Below, piece after piece: positions 1 through 10,000 of a stretch of DNA of 64,000 nt. Position numbers and translations under genes: made by a program. This DNA is from Thraustochytrium sp. TN22 (Eukaryota; Sar; Bigyra; Thraustochytrida; Thraustochytriidae). Under the pieces are notes generated by a model. That model was given only the letters and a program-made list of their open reading frames with translations, was not told where the DNA came from and searched no databases. Every line of letters starts with the position of its first letter. The first letter of the stretch is position 1. The stretch spans positions 1 through 64,000 of the forward strand of contig JABLUY010000071.1 of the NCBI GenBank assembly GCA_013306675.1, written 5' to 3'.

Positions 1-1428
1 CACATCACGGGCCTCCTCATCACCTTCATCTCGCACTTTTGGCCTGCTCTGATCCGGTGCGGCAGCTTCCTGTTTCGCTTCGTGACACCAATCATCAAGG
101 CGACGCGTGCTGGCGGCGTGTCCCGCTTCTTCTTCACCATGTCGGACTACGACGCCTTCACTGCCGAGCAGGCGAGGGCGCGATGAAGGCGTGGGCGATC
201 AAGCACCTCAAGGGTCTTGGCACGTCGCTGCGCAACGACACGCTCGGGTACTTCAATGCCATGCCCCACCACCTGAAGACCTTTGAGGGCGACGAGGAGA
301 CGTCGGCGCTCATCTCGCACGTGTTTGACCCCAAGGACAGCAACTGGCGCAAGGAGTGGCTGCTGCAGCCCATGCTCGCCGGAGGTCATCGAGTACCTGG
401 TCGAGGAGAACGACACTGTGGAGCCCGCCTTTTACGTGCCCGCGCTGCCGCTCGTCCTGCTGAACGGCACGGCGGGCATCGCCACCGGGTTCCGCACGCT
501 CGTGCCGGCCTTCAACCCAGCGGACGTCGCGCACAACGTGCGCTGCAAGGTCGACGCGTCCCTCGAGCCGCGCAAGCTGGTGCCGTGGTTCGCTGGCACG
601 TACGCGACCAACGACAAGACCGTGGACGGCGACGGCAAGTGGGCGTTCGAAGGGGCCGCCAAGCGCAGCGGCGCGGACGTGGTCATCACCGAGCTGCTCG
701 TCGGTGTCGCGTTCGAGGCGTACAAGGACAACGTCCTCGCGCGCCTGCAGGAGAAGGGGGTCATCAAGGACGTCCGCGTGGATCACGTCTCGGAGAAAGA
801 GCCGCGCTTCGTGGTCAAGGGCTTCGAGGGGCCGGACGACGCCCTCTTGGATGTCTTCCAGCTGCGCGCGACCATGACCAAGAACTGCATGAACCTCCTC
901 GATGAGGCGGGTGTCGTGCGTAACTTTCCGTCGCCAGAGGCCATCTTTGACTACTGGTGGGGGCTGCGCGAGAAGCAGATCGTCAAAAGCAAAGCGCACG
1001 GCGTCGCCGTGCGGGAGGCCGACCTCGAGGACCTGCGCGCCAAGATGCGCTTCGTCAGGGCCGTCGTGGACGGCGCGCTCGAGCTGCGGAACCGGCCCGC
1101 GGCTGACATCAAGGCCGACATGGCGCGCGCGCCTGTCGACGTGCGCAACCCGGAGCGCCAGTCGCGCTTCCTCGCGATGTCGCTCATGAGCATCTCGCGC
1201 GAGCGCTACGAGGCTCTCAGCGCTGAGGTGGCTGTCAAGACCGGCGAGCTGGAGCACTTTCGCGCGCTCTCCGTCAAGGACTTTGTTGACGCGTCACTCG
1301 ACGCGGCCTTTGCTGGCGGCGATGCGGCGGCGGCGTCGTCGTCGAACAAGCGCTGCCGCCGCCGATGCGACAACGACGGCGACGACGGCGACGACGGCGA
1401 GAAAGCGAACAAGATGAGGAAGAATTGA
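1..1428 (+). pseudogene. type IIA DNA topoisomerase remnant, broken, cut by window edge
   Basis: This is a fossil of a type IIA topoisomerase, the enzyme that passes one duplex through another using ATP. The left part matches the stretch after the TOPRIM domain (motifs such as KGLGTS and KEWL). The right part matches the breakage-reunion core, with a PxLPLVLLNGxxGIxTG stretch, a conserved ITEL-like segment, the coiled-coil gate region and a short Lys/Arg/Asp-rich tail ending at 1426-1428. The matches do not lie in one frame and the remnant is incomplete, with about three breaks, so it cannot make an active enzyme. The short C-terminus lacks the long tail usual in nuclear TOP2 and recalls the compact enzymes of large DNA viruses. 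Whether it is a host copy or an old viral one cannot be told here. Its codon use resembles that of the neighbours. Confidence 0.85.
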
Positions 1429-1445
1429 GTGAGTGAGTAAGTAAC
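1429..1445 (+). repeat. TGAG/TAAG tetranucleotide run after the topoisomerase stop
   Basis: Directly after the terminal TGA come GTGAGTGAGTAAGTAAC. A 4-bp unit containing TGA or TAA places stops in all three frames. Similar arrays follow other genes in this window. Confidence 0.7.
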
Positions 1446-1474
1446 AACGTTTGACCACGACTGATGCAGCCACT

Positions 1475-1968
1475 ATGCTCCTCGGGCTTCTGCTCGTTGC
1501 ACTCTCGGTGAGTGTCGTCGCTGCGGATGACACGGCGGCCTCTGCGACGTGCGCCTACACCGTTCCATCCTACACCAATGTCGGGTGCACTGTGAAGGAA
1601 AGCAAGCTGTACGGTACAAACACAAGATTACAACTGGGTTTGGCGGACACCACTTACGTCTCCTCTGCCCCTGTCGAGATTCCCATCACGGATGTCGTTG
1701 ACGTCGCTATCAACGAAGTAGCGGTATGCGCTGTTTGAAGCGACGGCACGGTCTGGAGTCATGGCAACTGTGGTTATGGTAACATGGCTGCCTCGCACGT
1801 CCCGGCGCAGTTCACCGGGGTGACAGAAGTTCGTGGTCGAACGGTTTCTGCGCCAAGAAGTCTACGGACGGGCGCCTGTATTGCTGGCCACTTTGGTCCA
1901 TTGAGAACAGGTCGCCGAGTCACCTGAAATACGGGACCCAGATTTTTCCCGGCCTATTTTCGAGGTAG
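1475..1968 (+). pseudogene. broken secreted RCC1-like repeat protein
   Basis: The first ATG at 1475 opens a clear signal peptide (MLLGLLLVALSVSVVAA) followed by a short Cys-containing mature region. The frame stops at 1736-1738. Straight after it the same frame reads SDGTVWSHGNCGYG, and a shifted frame then reads FCAKKSTDGRLYCW before a stop at 1966-1968. Both peptides match the core of RCC1/beta-propeller repeats (C-A-L/K-x-x-DGxxxxWG). I therefore read this as a secreted RCC1-like repeat gene broken by one stop and one frameshift, and truncated, since a whole propeller needs about seven repeats. An intron-containing live gene is less likely because there is no spacer sequence at the breaks. 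It sits between another broken gene and a transposase. Confidence 0.6.
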
Positions 1969-2241
1969 AAGCCCGGAGGACAGAAGCGGGGAGCGACAGG
2001 ACATGTTCTTCCGTGTTCCGATTCTGTTCTTTTGGGTTTAAAAGCCTTTTTCACCCCTCCGCAACGAGGATCCTGAGAAAAATATCAAATTGCGATCAAT
2101 GGCAAGACAATTGCGAGACTGAGAGACCAATCGACCACGAAACAGTCGTGGCGGCATGGGGGCAGCCCTGGTAGCCAGCTGGCAGAAGGGCGTTGGAATT
2201 TCTGACCGCCAGCCGGCATAGCAATCCAAAGCGCTTGCAAC

Positions 2242-4569
2242 TTAGTCAGGGATGGTGAAGTTGAGGTAGCCTTTGTTTTGCAAGACCTCGAACAGCGACT
2301 TCATGAGCGTGTAGGCCTCGCCACGGTAGCCACCACGCCGGTAGAGCTCCTCAATACCTCTCCAAACAATACGCTCGAGGACGTTGAGGCGGTGCTTGAT
2401 CTTGCTGCCGTGCAGCATGTGATCGGCAATCAATTCATCCTGAATGCCGGCCGCGCTGCGCATACGATTCGTGCTGCCCCTGAGAATGCGGTTGTAGTTT
2501 TCGCAGAGGTTGAGCTTGGGCGAGTTCGGCGCCGCGCGAAGGATGTGGAGCGAGCCGTTGTACTTCTCGAGCTCCATGACGAGCGGCCTGTAGTTGGACA
2601 GCGTCCCGAGCATGTCCGTGTCCACCTTGAAACCAGTCGTGGTGTGCTCCGGCGCATTGTCCATCACAATCCATATCTTTTTCCCCTTCACCAGTCCCAA
2701 GTAGGGCTGTGGGACGGGGTAGTGGTCAGCCGAGCCCTCGAGCAGCTTGCCGAGCAGGTCGTTTATGAAGTTGCGGAACTCTTCGGCTTTGTAGTGGGCC
2801 TTCCACTCCGTGACCTCCACCGTCGCGCCGTTCCTCTTCTTCTTCACCACCGTCTGCTCAGGCGGGAAAACACCAGCGTGGACGAGACCGTCTGTCTCGT
2901 GCACGGCGAGCGCACCTTGACATCGCAGGCCAAAGTTGGAGATGGGTGGCGTCTTGACCACTGCGCGCTCCCCGATTGGCGCCCATCCATGGCTCCTGCG
3001 CAATGTCATGTAAAAGGGGAGCTCGTCGACGAAGATGACGTAGTTCTCCTGATCGCGCCGCATCAGGGAATAGAGCTTTTTAGCGTAGGCGAAACGAGCT
3101 GCCATGGCTGCCGGTGTGTTCACGCTCGACTTCTCCGGCTTGACGGTCTTGAACGTGTAGATCTTGGTATCCTCCGTCATGTGCCGATAAACGGTCCTGT
3201 TGCCCACGACTCGCTTCTGCCACTGAAGTTTGACTTCAGGAACATGTTTGAGCAGCTCCTTCACGCGGAGCGGCCCCCCGCGGTGGCGCTCCAGGGGGCG
3301 CATCCGAAGTCCCGCATTGCCGTGCAACTCAATGTGCCGCAGGAGCAGCCTCCGCAGGATCTCCTTGTTCAGAGCGTCCGTGACCTTTTGCATGGTGAGC
3401 GTTGCGCTGTTGTGAAAGACGTCCTCGACGAAGACACCGTACCAGTTTTTCCACTTCGTGTTCTGGCCTTTGCGCCGGCCCCGATGGTCAACAACCGCGT
3501 CCCACTCCCCATTCTCTTTCGCGCGCCTAAGGATGTCGCTGACAGTTGACTCAGGCATCTTATACACGTTCCGGCCAACCTCGATGGCGTACGCTCGCGA
3601 GTGCTTGAAGTCCATCTCGATGATACTCCGCCGAGCCTCCTCCGTGTATGTGTTGTGGTGGTGCTTTCTGATGTCTTCCAGATCTTCTTCGTCAACAAGC
3701 TTCTCGCGAACCACCATGGCCACAGTCTTCTCCTCGCGAGGCTTCTTCTTCTGCTGCTGCGCCTTCCGCAGCGGCCACGGCTGTGTCACGCTCATCTCAG
3801 TCCCACCGCTGGAGATGCTGTGGCCATCTTCGTCGTCCTCCAGTGATGGCGCGAGCAGCGCTACGGAGTCGCCCGTGCTTGCCGCATCGGCGTCCTTGAC
3901 GGCACCATGATGATGCGGGGAGTTGAACTTGTTTTCAGCTTCAAGCGCATCTTCGCCGTAGATCTCGTCGAGGAACAGATCCTCAAAGCCGACCTCCACA
4001 ACTTCCGGGTTGAACGCTGCGTCCTCCTCGCCGTCCTCGTGATCAGCATTCTTCCGCTTATCCTTGCGATGAGTGCTGGTTGCCTTGCCGACGCCCGGGT
4101 CCTTTGCGTCGGAGTCGGAGTCGGAGTCAGAGATGATGACTCCAAGGTCAGCATCGTCGGCGGGCTGTTGCGCTAAGGCAATGCCCTCGATGCCTGGCAA
4201 CTGATCGCTCTCGCTTGGCGCGCTTGCCGAGGCACCAGAGCTGGCCATAGTAGTGCCTTGAGTCGTGGGCTTGGTCGAGAGGATGTAATTCTCGGCCTCC
4301 ACGTGGTCCTTGGCAAAGGCCGCTTCCGCCACTGAGGTGCCATGGGTGATCGCAGCACCGCCCAGGTTGTCCTGGCTCACGAGTGGCAAACCCGCAGTAA
4401 CGACCTCGTAGCCGCCACCGCTGTCGGCCGCGCTGGTGCTATTGACGGCCGTCGCCGTCGGCACCGCAGCGACGGCGGCCTTCGATGGCGGCACAGTTGC
4501 CTCCTCGTCCCGGTTCTCAACCTTGGCCGCCCGAGCCGCTGCGCGCGTTGTGGGCGTACGGCTGGCCAT
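2242..4569 (-). CDS. Tc1/mariner-like DDE transposase with long acidic N-terminal region
   Basis: An uninterrupted 775-residue protein from ATG at 4569 (a GTG four codons earlier is not needed). Residues 1-300 are disordered and acidic, with a SUMO-interaction-like VIISDSDSDSD near residues 140-152. Residues about 310-390 look like a paired helix-turn-helix DNA-binding region. The catalytic part follows: Asp515 in FVDELPFYM, Asp637 in WIVMDNAPEH and Glu690 in PNSPKLNLCENYNR. That is the DDE_3/IS630-Tc1-mariner pattern, but with 52 residues between the second Asp and the Glu, where classical Tc1/mariner has 34. All three catalytic residues are present, so it could be active. I could not find convincing terminal inverted repeats or a TA duplication on either side, so it may instead be immobile or domesticated. 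Confidence 0.85.
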   Translation of the reverse strand: MASRTPTTRAAARAAKVENRDEEATVPPSKAAVAAVPTATAVNSTSAADSGGGYEVVTAGLPLVSQDNLGGAAITHGTSVAEAAFAKDHVEAENYILSTKPTTQGTTMASSGASASAPSESDQLPGIEGIALAQQPADDADLGVIISDSDSDSDAKDPGVGKATSTHRKDKRKNADHEDGEEDAAFNPEVVEVGFEDLFLDEIYGEDALEAENKFNSPHHHGAVKDADAASTGDSVALLAPSLEDDEDGHSISSGGTEMSVTQPWPLRKAQQQKKKPREEKTVAMVVREKLVDEEDLEDIRKHHHNTYTEEARRSIIEMDFKHSRAYAIEVGRNVYKMPESTVSDILRRAKENGEWDAVVDHRGRRKGQNTKWKNWYGVFVEDVFHNSATLTMQKVTDALNKEILRRLLLRHIELHGNAGLRMRPLERHRGGPLRVKELLKHVPEVKLQWQKRVVGNRTVYRHMTEDTKIYTFKTVKPEKSSVNTPAAMAARFAYAKKLYSLMRRDQENYVIFVDELPFYMTLRRSHGWAPIGERAVVKTPPISNFGLRCQGALAVHETDGLVHAGVFPPEQTVVKKKRNGATVEVTEWKAHYKAEEFRNFINDLLGKLLEGSADHYPVPQPYLGLVKGKKIWIVMDNAPEHTTTGFKVDTDMLGTLSNYRPLVMELEKYNGSLHILRAAPNSPKLNLCENYNRILRGSTNRMRSAAGIQDELIADHMLHGSKIKHRLNVLERIVWRGIEELYRRGGYRGEAYTLMKSLFEVLQNKGYLNFTIPD

Positions 4570-5144
4570 GGCAGATCTCACAGCACTGGTCGGCGACCAG
4601 CTAGCGCAAGACGCAGCCGCCGGCCGCCACCGCCACCGCCGCCCAGCGCGTTGAGTTGGTTACTGCTATGACTCGGACTCGGATCTAGGCCCGACGTTTG
4701 AGAACGGAAGAGAACACAAGGTACACACGGCACACATTGTTCCTAGTAGTCCGTAACTTTGGCAGAATGTCTCGTCGGAGAAACCCTCTTCGGTCAGAAA
4801 GCCCGAGACCCGGGGTCTGGTTTTAGCTGTCTCGGCAGGCGGATTCCAGCAGGACAAAGGTGGTGGGGTAAGAATTACGACGGTGAGGCGGGCAGATAGT
4901 TTCGCGACCTTTTCGCGTCTTTTCGCGTCCTTTTCGCGAGTCCTTTTCGCGTCTTTTCGCGACGTCCTTTTCGCGACCTTTTCGCGCGGGGTTTGCCCCG
5001 CGTCCACGGGAGACCGGCGCGGCGGCGCGGCGCGCATTTGGCTGGCGCGCGGGACCCGCGACCGAGCTGACGCGGGCGCGGGCTCCGGGGGCGGCGCGCG
5101 GGGGCGGCGGCGCGCAGAGCGGCAGGGCTCTGCGGCGCGCGAGG
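4570..5144. other. intergenic region between divergent transposase and BMT5-like genes
   Basis: The 575-bp divergent region contains the TTTCGCG array (4900-4987) and a GC-rich leader with GGCGC pentamers at about 5016-5035, just before the ATG at 5145. No additional gene is evident. Confidence 0.6.
4900..4987. promoter_or_regulatory. array of eight TTTCGCG boxes at 10-14 bp spacing
   Basis: The core CGCG of TTTCGCG begins at 4903, 4914, 4924, 4935, 4948, 4958, 4972 and 4983. Spacings are 11, 10, 11, 13, 10, 14 and 11 bp, about one DNA turn, so all boxes face a similar side. TTTCGCG is the reverse complement of CGCGAAA and resembles E2F (TTTSGCGC) and yeast SBF (CRCGAAA) sites that drive G1/S genes. 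It lies 158-245 bp upstream of the rRNA methyltransferase ATG. The sequence shows the array; the factor is an inference. Confidence 0.55.
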
Positions 5145-5702
5145 ATGGGGCGGCGCAAGCTGGGCGGGCCGCAGCGCAAGCGCGTGAAGCTGGTGGCGCG
5201 GCGCAGGGCGCTCGTCAAGGACGTGGCGCAGAAGCAGCGGCGCAAGCACAAGGCGGAGAGGACGGAGGCCGAGCGCGAGGCGAAGAGGGTGCGCGATGAG
5301 ACGGAGAAGGGCAGCAGGATGCTGAGGCCCGACCTGCGCACGCTGCTGGTGGGCGAGGGCAACTTCTCCTTCACGCGCGCGCTCGTGCGCGGCTGGGAGA
5401 AGGTGCAGCGCGCCGCCAGGAGGCAGAACGGCAAGGCGGACGACGACGACGATGACGACCTGGACGCCGAGGACCTCGTGGGATTCAAGGTGGTGTCCAC
5501 GTGCCTGGACAGCAAGGAGGACCTCATGCGCAAGTACCCGGACGTCAAGGACATCGTTCGCGAAGTCAAGGCCTCCGGCGTCACGGTGCTCACCGGCGTG
5601 GATGCCACCAAGCTGCTGGCCTCCAAGCGCCTCGTGCGCGCGCTCGCGGACCTGTGCGAGTCCGCCGAGGAGACCTTCGAGGCGGCGCGCGGAGGAGGCG
5701 AC

Positions 5703-5742
<40 letters not shown>

Positions 5743-6512
5743 ATGCGCAGCCCACTGTGGCTGCCAGCGTCGGCTTCGACCGGATCGTCTTCAACTTCCC
5801 GCACCTCGGCCTCGGCATTACCGACACGGAGCAGAACAACCAGGTGCACCGTGAATTTCTCGCGGCCTTCTTGACCAGCGCTCACACCGTACTCTCGGCC
5901 CAGGGCCAGATTCTCGTCACCATCAAGAGCGGTGAGCCGTACGACTCCTGGCGCATTTCGCAGGTCGCGGTCAACACCGGTCTCTTCAAGGTGCACTCGC
6001 AGCTGGCCTTCGAGCCCAGTATCTACGACGGCTATGAGCATCGCCGCACGCTGGGCGCCTCCTCCGGTCACGCTGACGAGAATGAGGCCAACACGGACAT
6101 TACCAAGATGCCGGCGCGCACCTATGTCTTTGTCAAGGCAGACGCTGCTTCAGCCAAGACGCAGCGCCGTGCCGAGGCGCGCCTGAAGCGCCAGGAGAAG
6201 CGCAAGGCTGCGCTCGCGGCTGGCGACGAGAGTGCTTTGCGTGCGGACCTTGCCAGGGAGGACGACGAGGACGACGATGAGGGTCAGACCGATGCCGCCG
6301 CCGCCGCCGCGGCCAAGGAAGACGACGACGATGAGGACGACGACGAGAATGAGGAGGAGGCTGTGGGAGAGGATGCTGACCAAGACGGCAAGGGCGACGA
6401 CGACGAGGAGGAGGAGGACGCGGAGGAGGAGGAGTCTGTGTCCGCGAAGAAGAGCAAGAAGCGCCAGGCGGGCGGCCGCAAGGCCAAGGACAAGAGGAGA
6501 CGACGTGGTTGA
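5145..6512 (+). CDS. BMT5: BMT5-like 25S rRNA (uridine-N3) methyltransferase family protein
   Basis: A 455-residue protein from ATG 5145. The first 60 residues are Lys/Arg-rich, as expected for nucleolar targeting. The Rossmann-like BMT5 (DUF2431) domain begins with LLVGEGNFSFTRAL at about residue 66, the SAM-binding motif I of this family. It continues through FDRIVFNFPHLG near residue 206, the NFPH motif, followed by QGQILVTIKSGEPYDSW. A DADADAD insertion lies between the two parts. The C-terminal 130 residues are acidic then basic and disordered. Yeast Bmt5 methylates U2634 of 25S rRNA in the nucleolus; that substrate is inferred from family membership. It faces the large chromatin gene tail to tail. 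Confidence 0.88.
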
Positions 6513-7056
6513 TCTGATCTGATAAGCGAGTTTCATTACCTGTGCTGAACTCGTGGTCGAGAATGACCCGAGCCACGAGCGTGTGCCAAGCGCGTGTCTG
6601 GTCTCACGGATGAGTCGACGTTGTCAATGCCATCGATGGCTGCAGCGCTCCTGCCTCACTTTGCAATGCGTGAAGCGGTGCGATCTCGCGTTGCACCAAA
6701 ATGTGCTGTCCTATGAGATTGCAAGGCGTGCCGGCCCGGCCTCATGGAGACGACATGGTTGATGGGATCTGAAAAGCAAAATCAAGTTCCTGTGCTGTTT
6801 TGCTGTTGCTGGATGGGATGGGATCGAATGCGTGCCTGATCTTCTATGAACGACCGCAGTTGACTGTGCTGCCGTCGTTGAATGGTTCCTGAAAAGCAAA
6901 ATCAAGTTCCTGTGCTGTTTTGCTGTTGCTGGATGGGATGGGATCGAATGCGTGCCTGATCTTCTATGAACGACCGCAGTTGACTGTGCTGTCGTCGTTG
7001 AATGGTTCCAACATACGTTCAAATGGCGCGTGCCAGCAGCACGTCGCGCTGCGGCC
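6513..7056. other. intergenic region between convergent genes, built largely of duplications
   Basis: The 544 bp between the BMT5-like stop and the stop of the BAH/PHD gene hold a diverged copy of the BMT5-like 3' end (about 6744-6800, resembling 6494-6545) and a 120-bp tandem duplication. Open frames on the minus strand here simply repeat one 40-residue peptide because 120 is divisible by three; they are not genes. Confidence 0.65.
6769..7008. repeat. 120-bp tandem duplication, two nearly identical copies
   Basis: The block starting CTGAAAAGCAAAATCAAGTT occurs at about 6769-6888 and again at 6889-7008. I find one difference over the unit (GCCGTCG against GTCGTCG), so the duplication is recent. 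Confidence 0.95.
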
Positions 7057-10000
7057 TCACTGTGAATCAGCCACTTTCAGGGCATCGCCGTCTTTGGGCT
7101 GCAAGAGCTCCAGCAGAGCGTCGCGCTGCGCCACAACGATGCTGAGCGCCTCGGCCAGGCCTCGCGTGGTGGCCTCGAGGTTGGAGACCTCTGCGGCAGC
7201 GAAGTGACGCGTCTGCCACGCAATCTCGGCGAGCAGCTCGCGCGGCATCTCAATGAGCGAGATGCCCTGCGGCGGCAAGGCCGGGATGGGCGTTGGCGGC
7301 GCAGGCGACGGCACGACGGACGGCGCAGAAGACGATGGCGGCGAGGCAGCAACAGCGGCCGGCGGCGCACCCGAAGTGCGCCGCTCGTGGGCCACATAGG
7401 CAGCGAGCGCCTCGCCCGGTGTCGCGTTCGGGTCAATCACGATGGGCGGCGGCATCTCGAAGAACTCCTTGGGCGGCTTAGGCCCGATGAGGGGCTCCTC
7501 CTTGGGCTTGGGCTTGGATTTGGATTTGGCGGTGTTCTTGGAAGCGGACTTGGCGCCGCCGCCGTTCGAGGTCGCGTTTGACGCGACGCCAGCACCGACA
7601 GCCGTAGCGGCGGCCGCAGCGGAGGCGGCGGACTTGACCGGGCTGCTGAGCGTGTGGCCGCGCGGCGAGCGCGACTTGGAGGAGGAGGACGAAGCCTTGG
7701 TGGCCTTGGGCGTAGAGGCCGCCGTGACGGTGAAGCCCATGGCGCGCGCGGCGTCGGCAGCGCGGCGCAGCACGAGGTCGTTGTCGTGCCACTCGCGCAC
7801 GCGCAGCTTCCAAGCCTGGGTCTTCTGTTCGGCCGGATCCATCTTGGCGAGCGCGCGCGCGAGCGTCTCGCCGGCGCGGCCCCAAGACGCGTGGTCGTAA
7901 ATGTACTCGCGGTCGCGCAGGCAGTCCTCGCAGAACCAGTCCGTATCCGGGACACTCTCAAGCGGCGGGTCGAGGCACTTGAGGTGGAACTCGGAATCAC
8001 AGCCGTCGCAAAGCAGCATCTCCTCGGCGCGGTCGCCGCTCTGGCAGACGACGCATACCGAGGACCCGGCGCCGGGCCGCGACGAAGTGACCGCGGTTTC
8101 CTGGCCCTGGACGAACGCGGCAGTGGGCTCGAGCTTGGCCGGATCAACGTCCTCGCGCAAGATGGCGTCGGTGTCGGTGGTGGTGCGCGCCGTGAAGGCG
8201 TCTGGGCGACGCGCGAAGACGGTCTGGCCGTCGATGGAAGCAAAGGCCAGGCCGCGACGCGTGCGGCGGGAGACCTTGGAGCGGCGCAGCGCCATCTCAT
8301 GCACCTTACGGCCCCACTCAGCCGAGTCACGCGTGGCGCTGGCCACGGCCTCTGGCGCGGGCGGCGGCAGCGTTCCCGTGTAGGTCTCCTTGCCCTGCGG
8401 AATCTCGTTCTGCTCGATCATCTTGCGCAGCGCCCGGGCCCACTCATTCTGCGCGGCCCACGCCGGATGCAGGTAGCATGCAAAGTACTGCGCGCACTCG
8501 AGTGCCAGCTTGCTGCCCACGACCTCCTCTGCCGGCTCCCAGGCCAGGCTGTGCGCCTCGAGGCTGTCGATGAGCCGCATCGCCTCGCGCGCGCTCCAGT
8601 CGTTCGCGAGCAGCGGGCCGGTGTACTTGTTGGCCACCCCAAAGACGGAGCTCAGGGCGTCCACGGCCGCGATGCCGCGAGCCTCCGCGACGGACTTTCC
8701 GTAGCGCGAGCCCATGACGCGCGAGATCTGGCCCGACTTGAGGTGCTTCATCTTGATGGGCGGCCGGCCATACTCGACCGTGATGCCGTACCGGTAGCGC
8801 GTGGACGGCGCCTTCTCCTCGCGGCTTGGCAGCGGCCCACGTACGACGCCGAGCAGCTGGTATTCAGGCGGCGCGAGACCGTGCATGGTGCACATCCACT
8901 TCAGAATAGCCTCGGACAGCGTCGGGTTCGAGTAGTCCATCGTCGGCTGCGCCACGCGGTACGGGTGCGCGCAGCGGTGAAGCACGCGCACGCCATTGGC
9001 GGCCGTCACCAGGCCCTGGCGGCCCTGCGAGAAACACTCGAAGCAGACCACGACGCCGGAGCACACCGCGCACGAGACGTGGCCAGAGAACGGCAGGTTC
9101 TCGTAGCAGTAGGCGCACTGCGGCGCGGTCGCCAGCATGGACTCCAGACTGGGCACCAGGCGAAAGTCGTCCACCTCCGGGTCGCTCTTCGACTCGGCAA
9201 TGCCTAGCGTGTACGCGCAGTACAGCTTGGGGTCGCGGTCCTCCTCGGCCAACAGCGTGCGCGAATCGGGCCGGTCCGCCTTGGCGAGCACGAAGCTGTG
9301 CATCCACGGATTCACGGCGTTCTCCGCTTTCATGGAGGGGTGCCCGGCGCCCACCAGCTTGCTACCGCGGTAGTTGTAGTGCCGCCGCGCAAAAAGGACG
9401 CGGTGCGCCATCATGAGCTTATCACGGTACTTTTCGCGCAACCGCGTGCCCAGCTCCAGCTCCAAGTTGCCGGCGCTCGGGGAGCTGGCGCTCGGCCCGG
9501 GCGCGAAGCTGCCGCTGCTCTCGCGGCGCGCGCTCGCGCGCGTCTCAGCAGGGCCATCCTCCTCGTCGTCCTCGCCGCCGCCCGAGCCGGCGGCGTTGAC
9601 CTTGGGCACGCCGGGCAGCTCGCGCCCGGAGCGCAACAGGCTGTCATCGATGGCGGTCAGCCCCGCGGCGCGCCGCGACTGGTACTCTGGGTATGGAATG
9701 ACGGCCACCTTGGCGGCGATGGACGAGAGCGGCACAATATCGACCTCGTTCGAGGAGAAGACCTCGTCCTCCAGGACGGTGTCCGGGGATATGTGCGTCT
9801 CCTCGGGCCAGAAGAACCACGCAACGCGCGCCTTGCGCTGACCGTCCGTCTCCTCCCACATGGCCTCGATCTGACCCACGTAGAAATCCGGGGTCTTGCG
9901 TGCTGCCTTGCCCCCGCGCTTGCTTTGGCGCGACGGCGAGAGCGGAGCTCCGGTCGGAGCTGACGAGGAGGCCGCCGCTGCCGCTGCCGCTGCCGCTGTC

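Noticed and set aside
1900-4860. Terminal inverted repeats of the transposon
   Set aside because: GGGACCCAGATTTTT near 1934 and CCCGGGGTCTGGTTTT near 4808 look loosely alike, but the match is too short and irregular to claim.
6711-7022. 103-codon minus-strand frame with a repeated 40-residue unit
   Set aside because: The repetition comes from the 120-bp tandem duplication in non-coding DNA.
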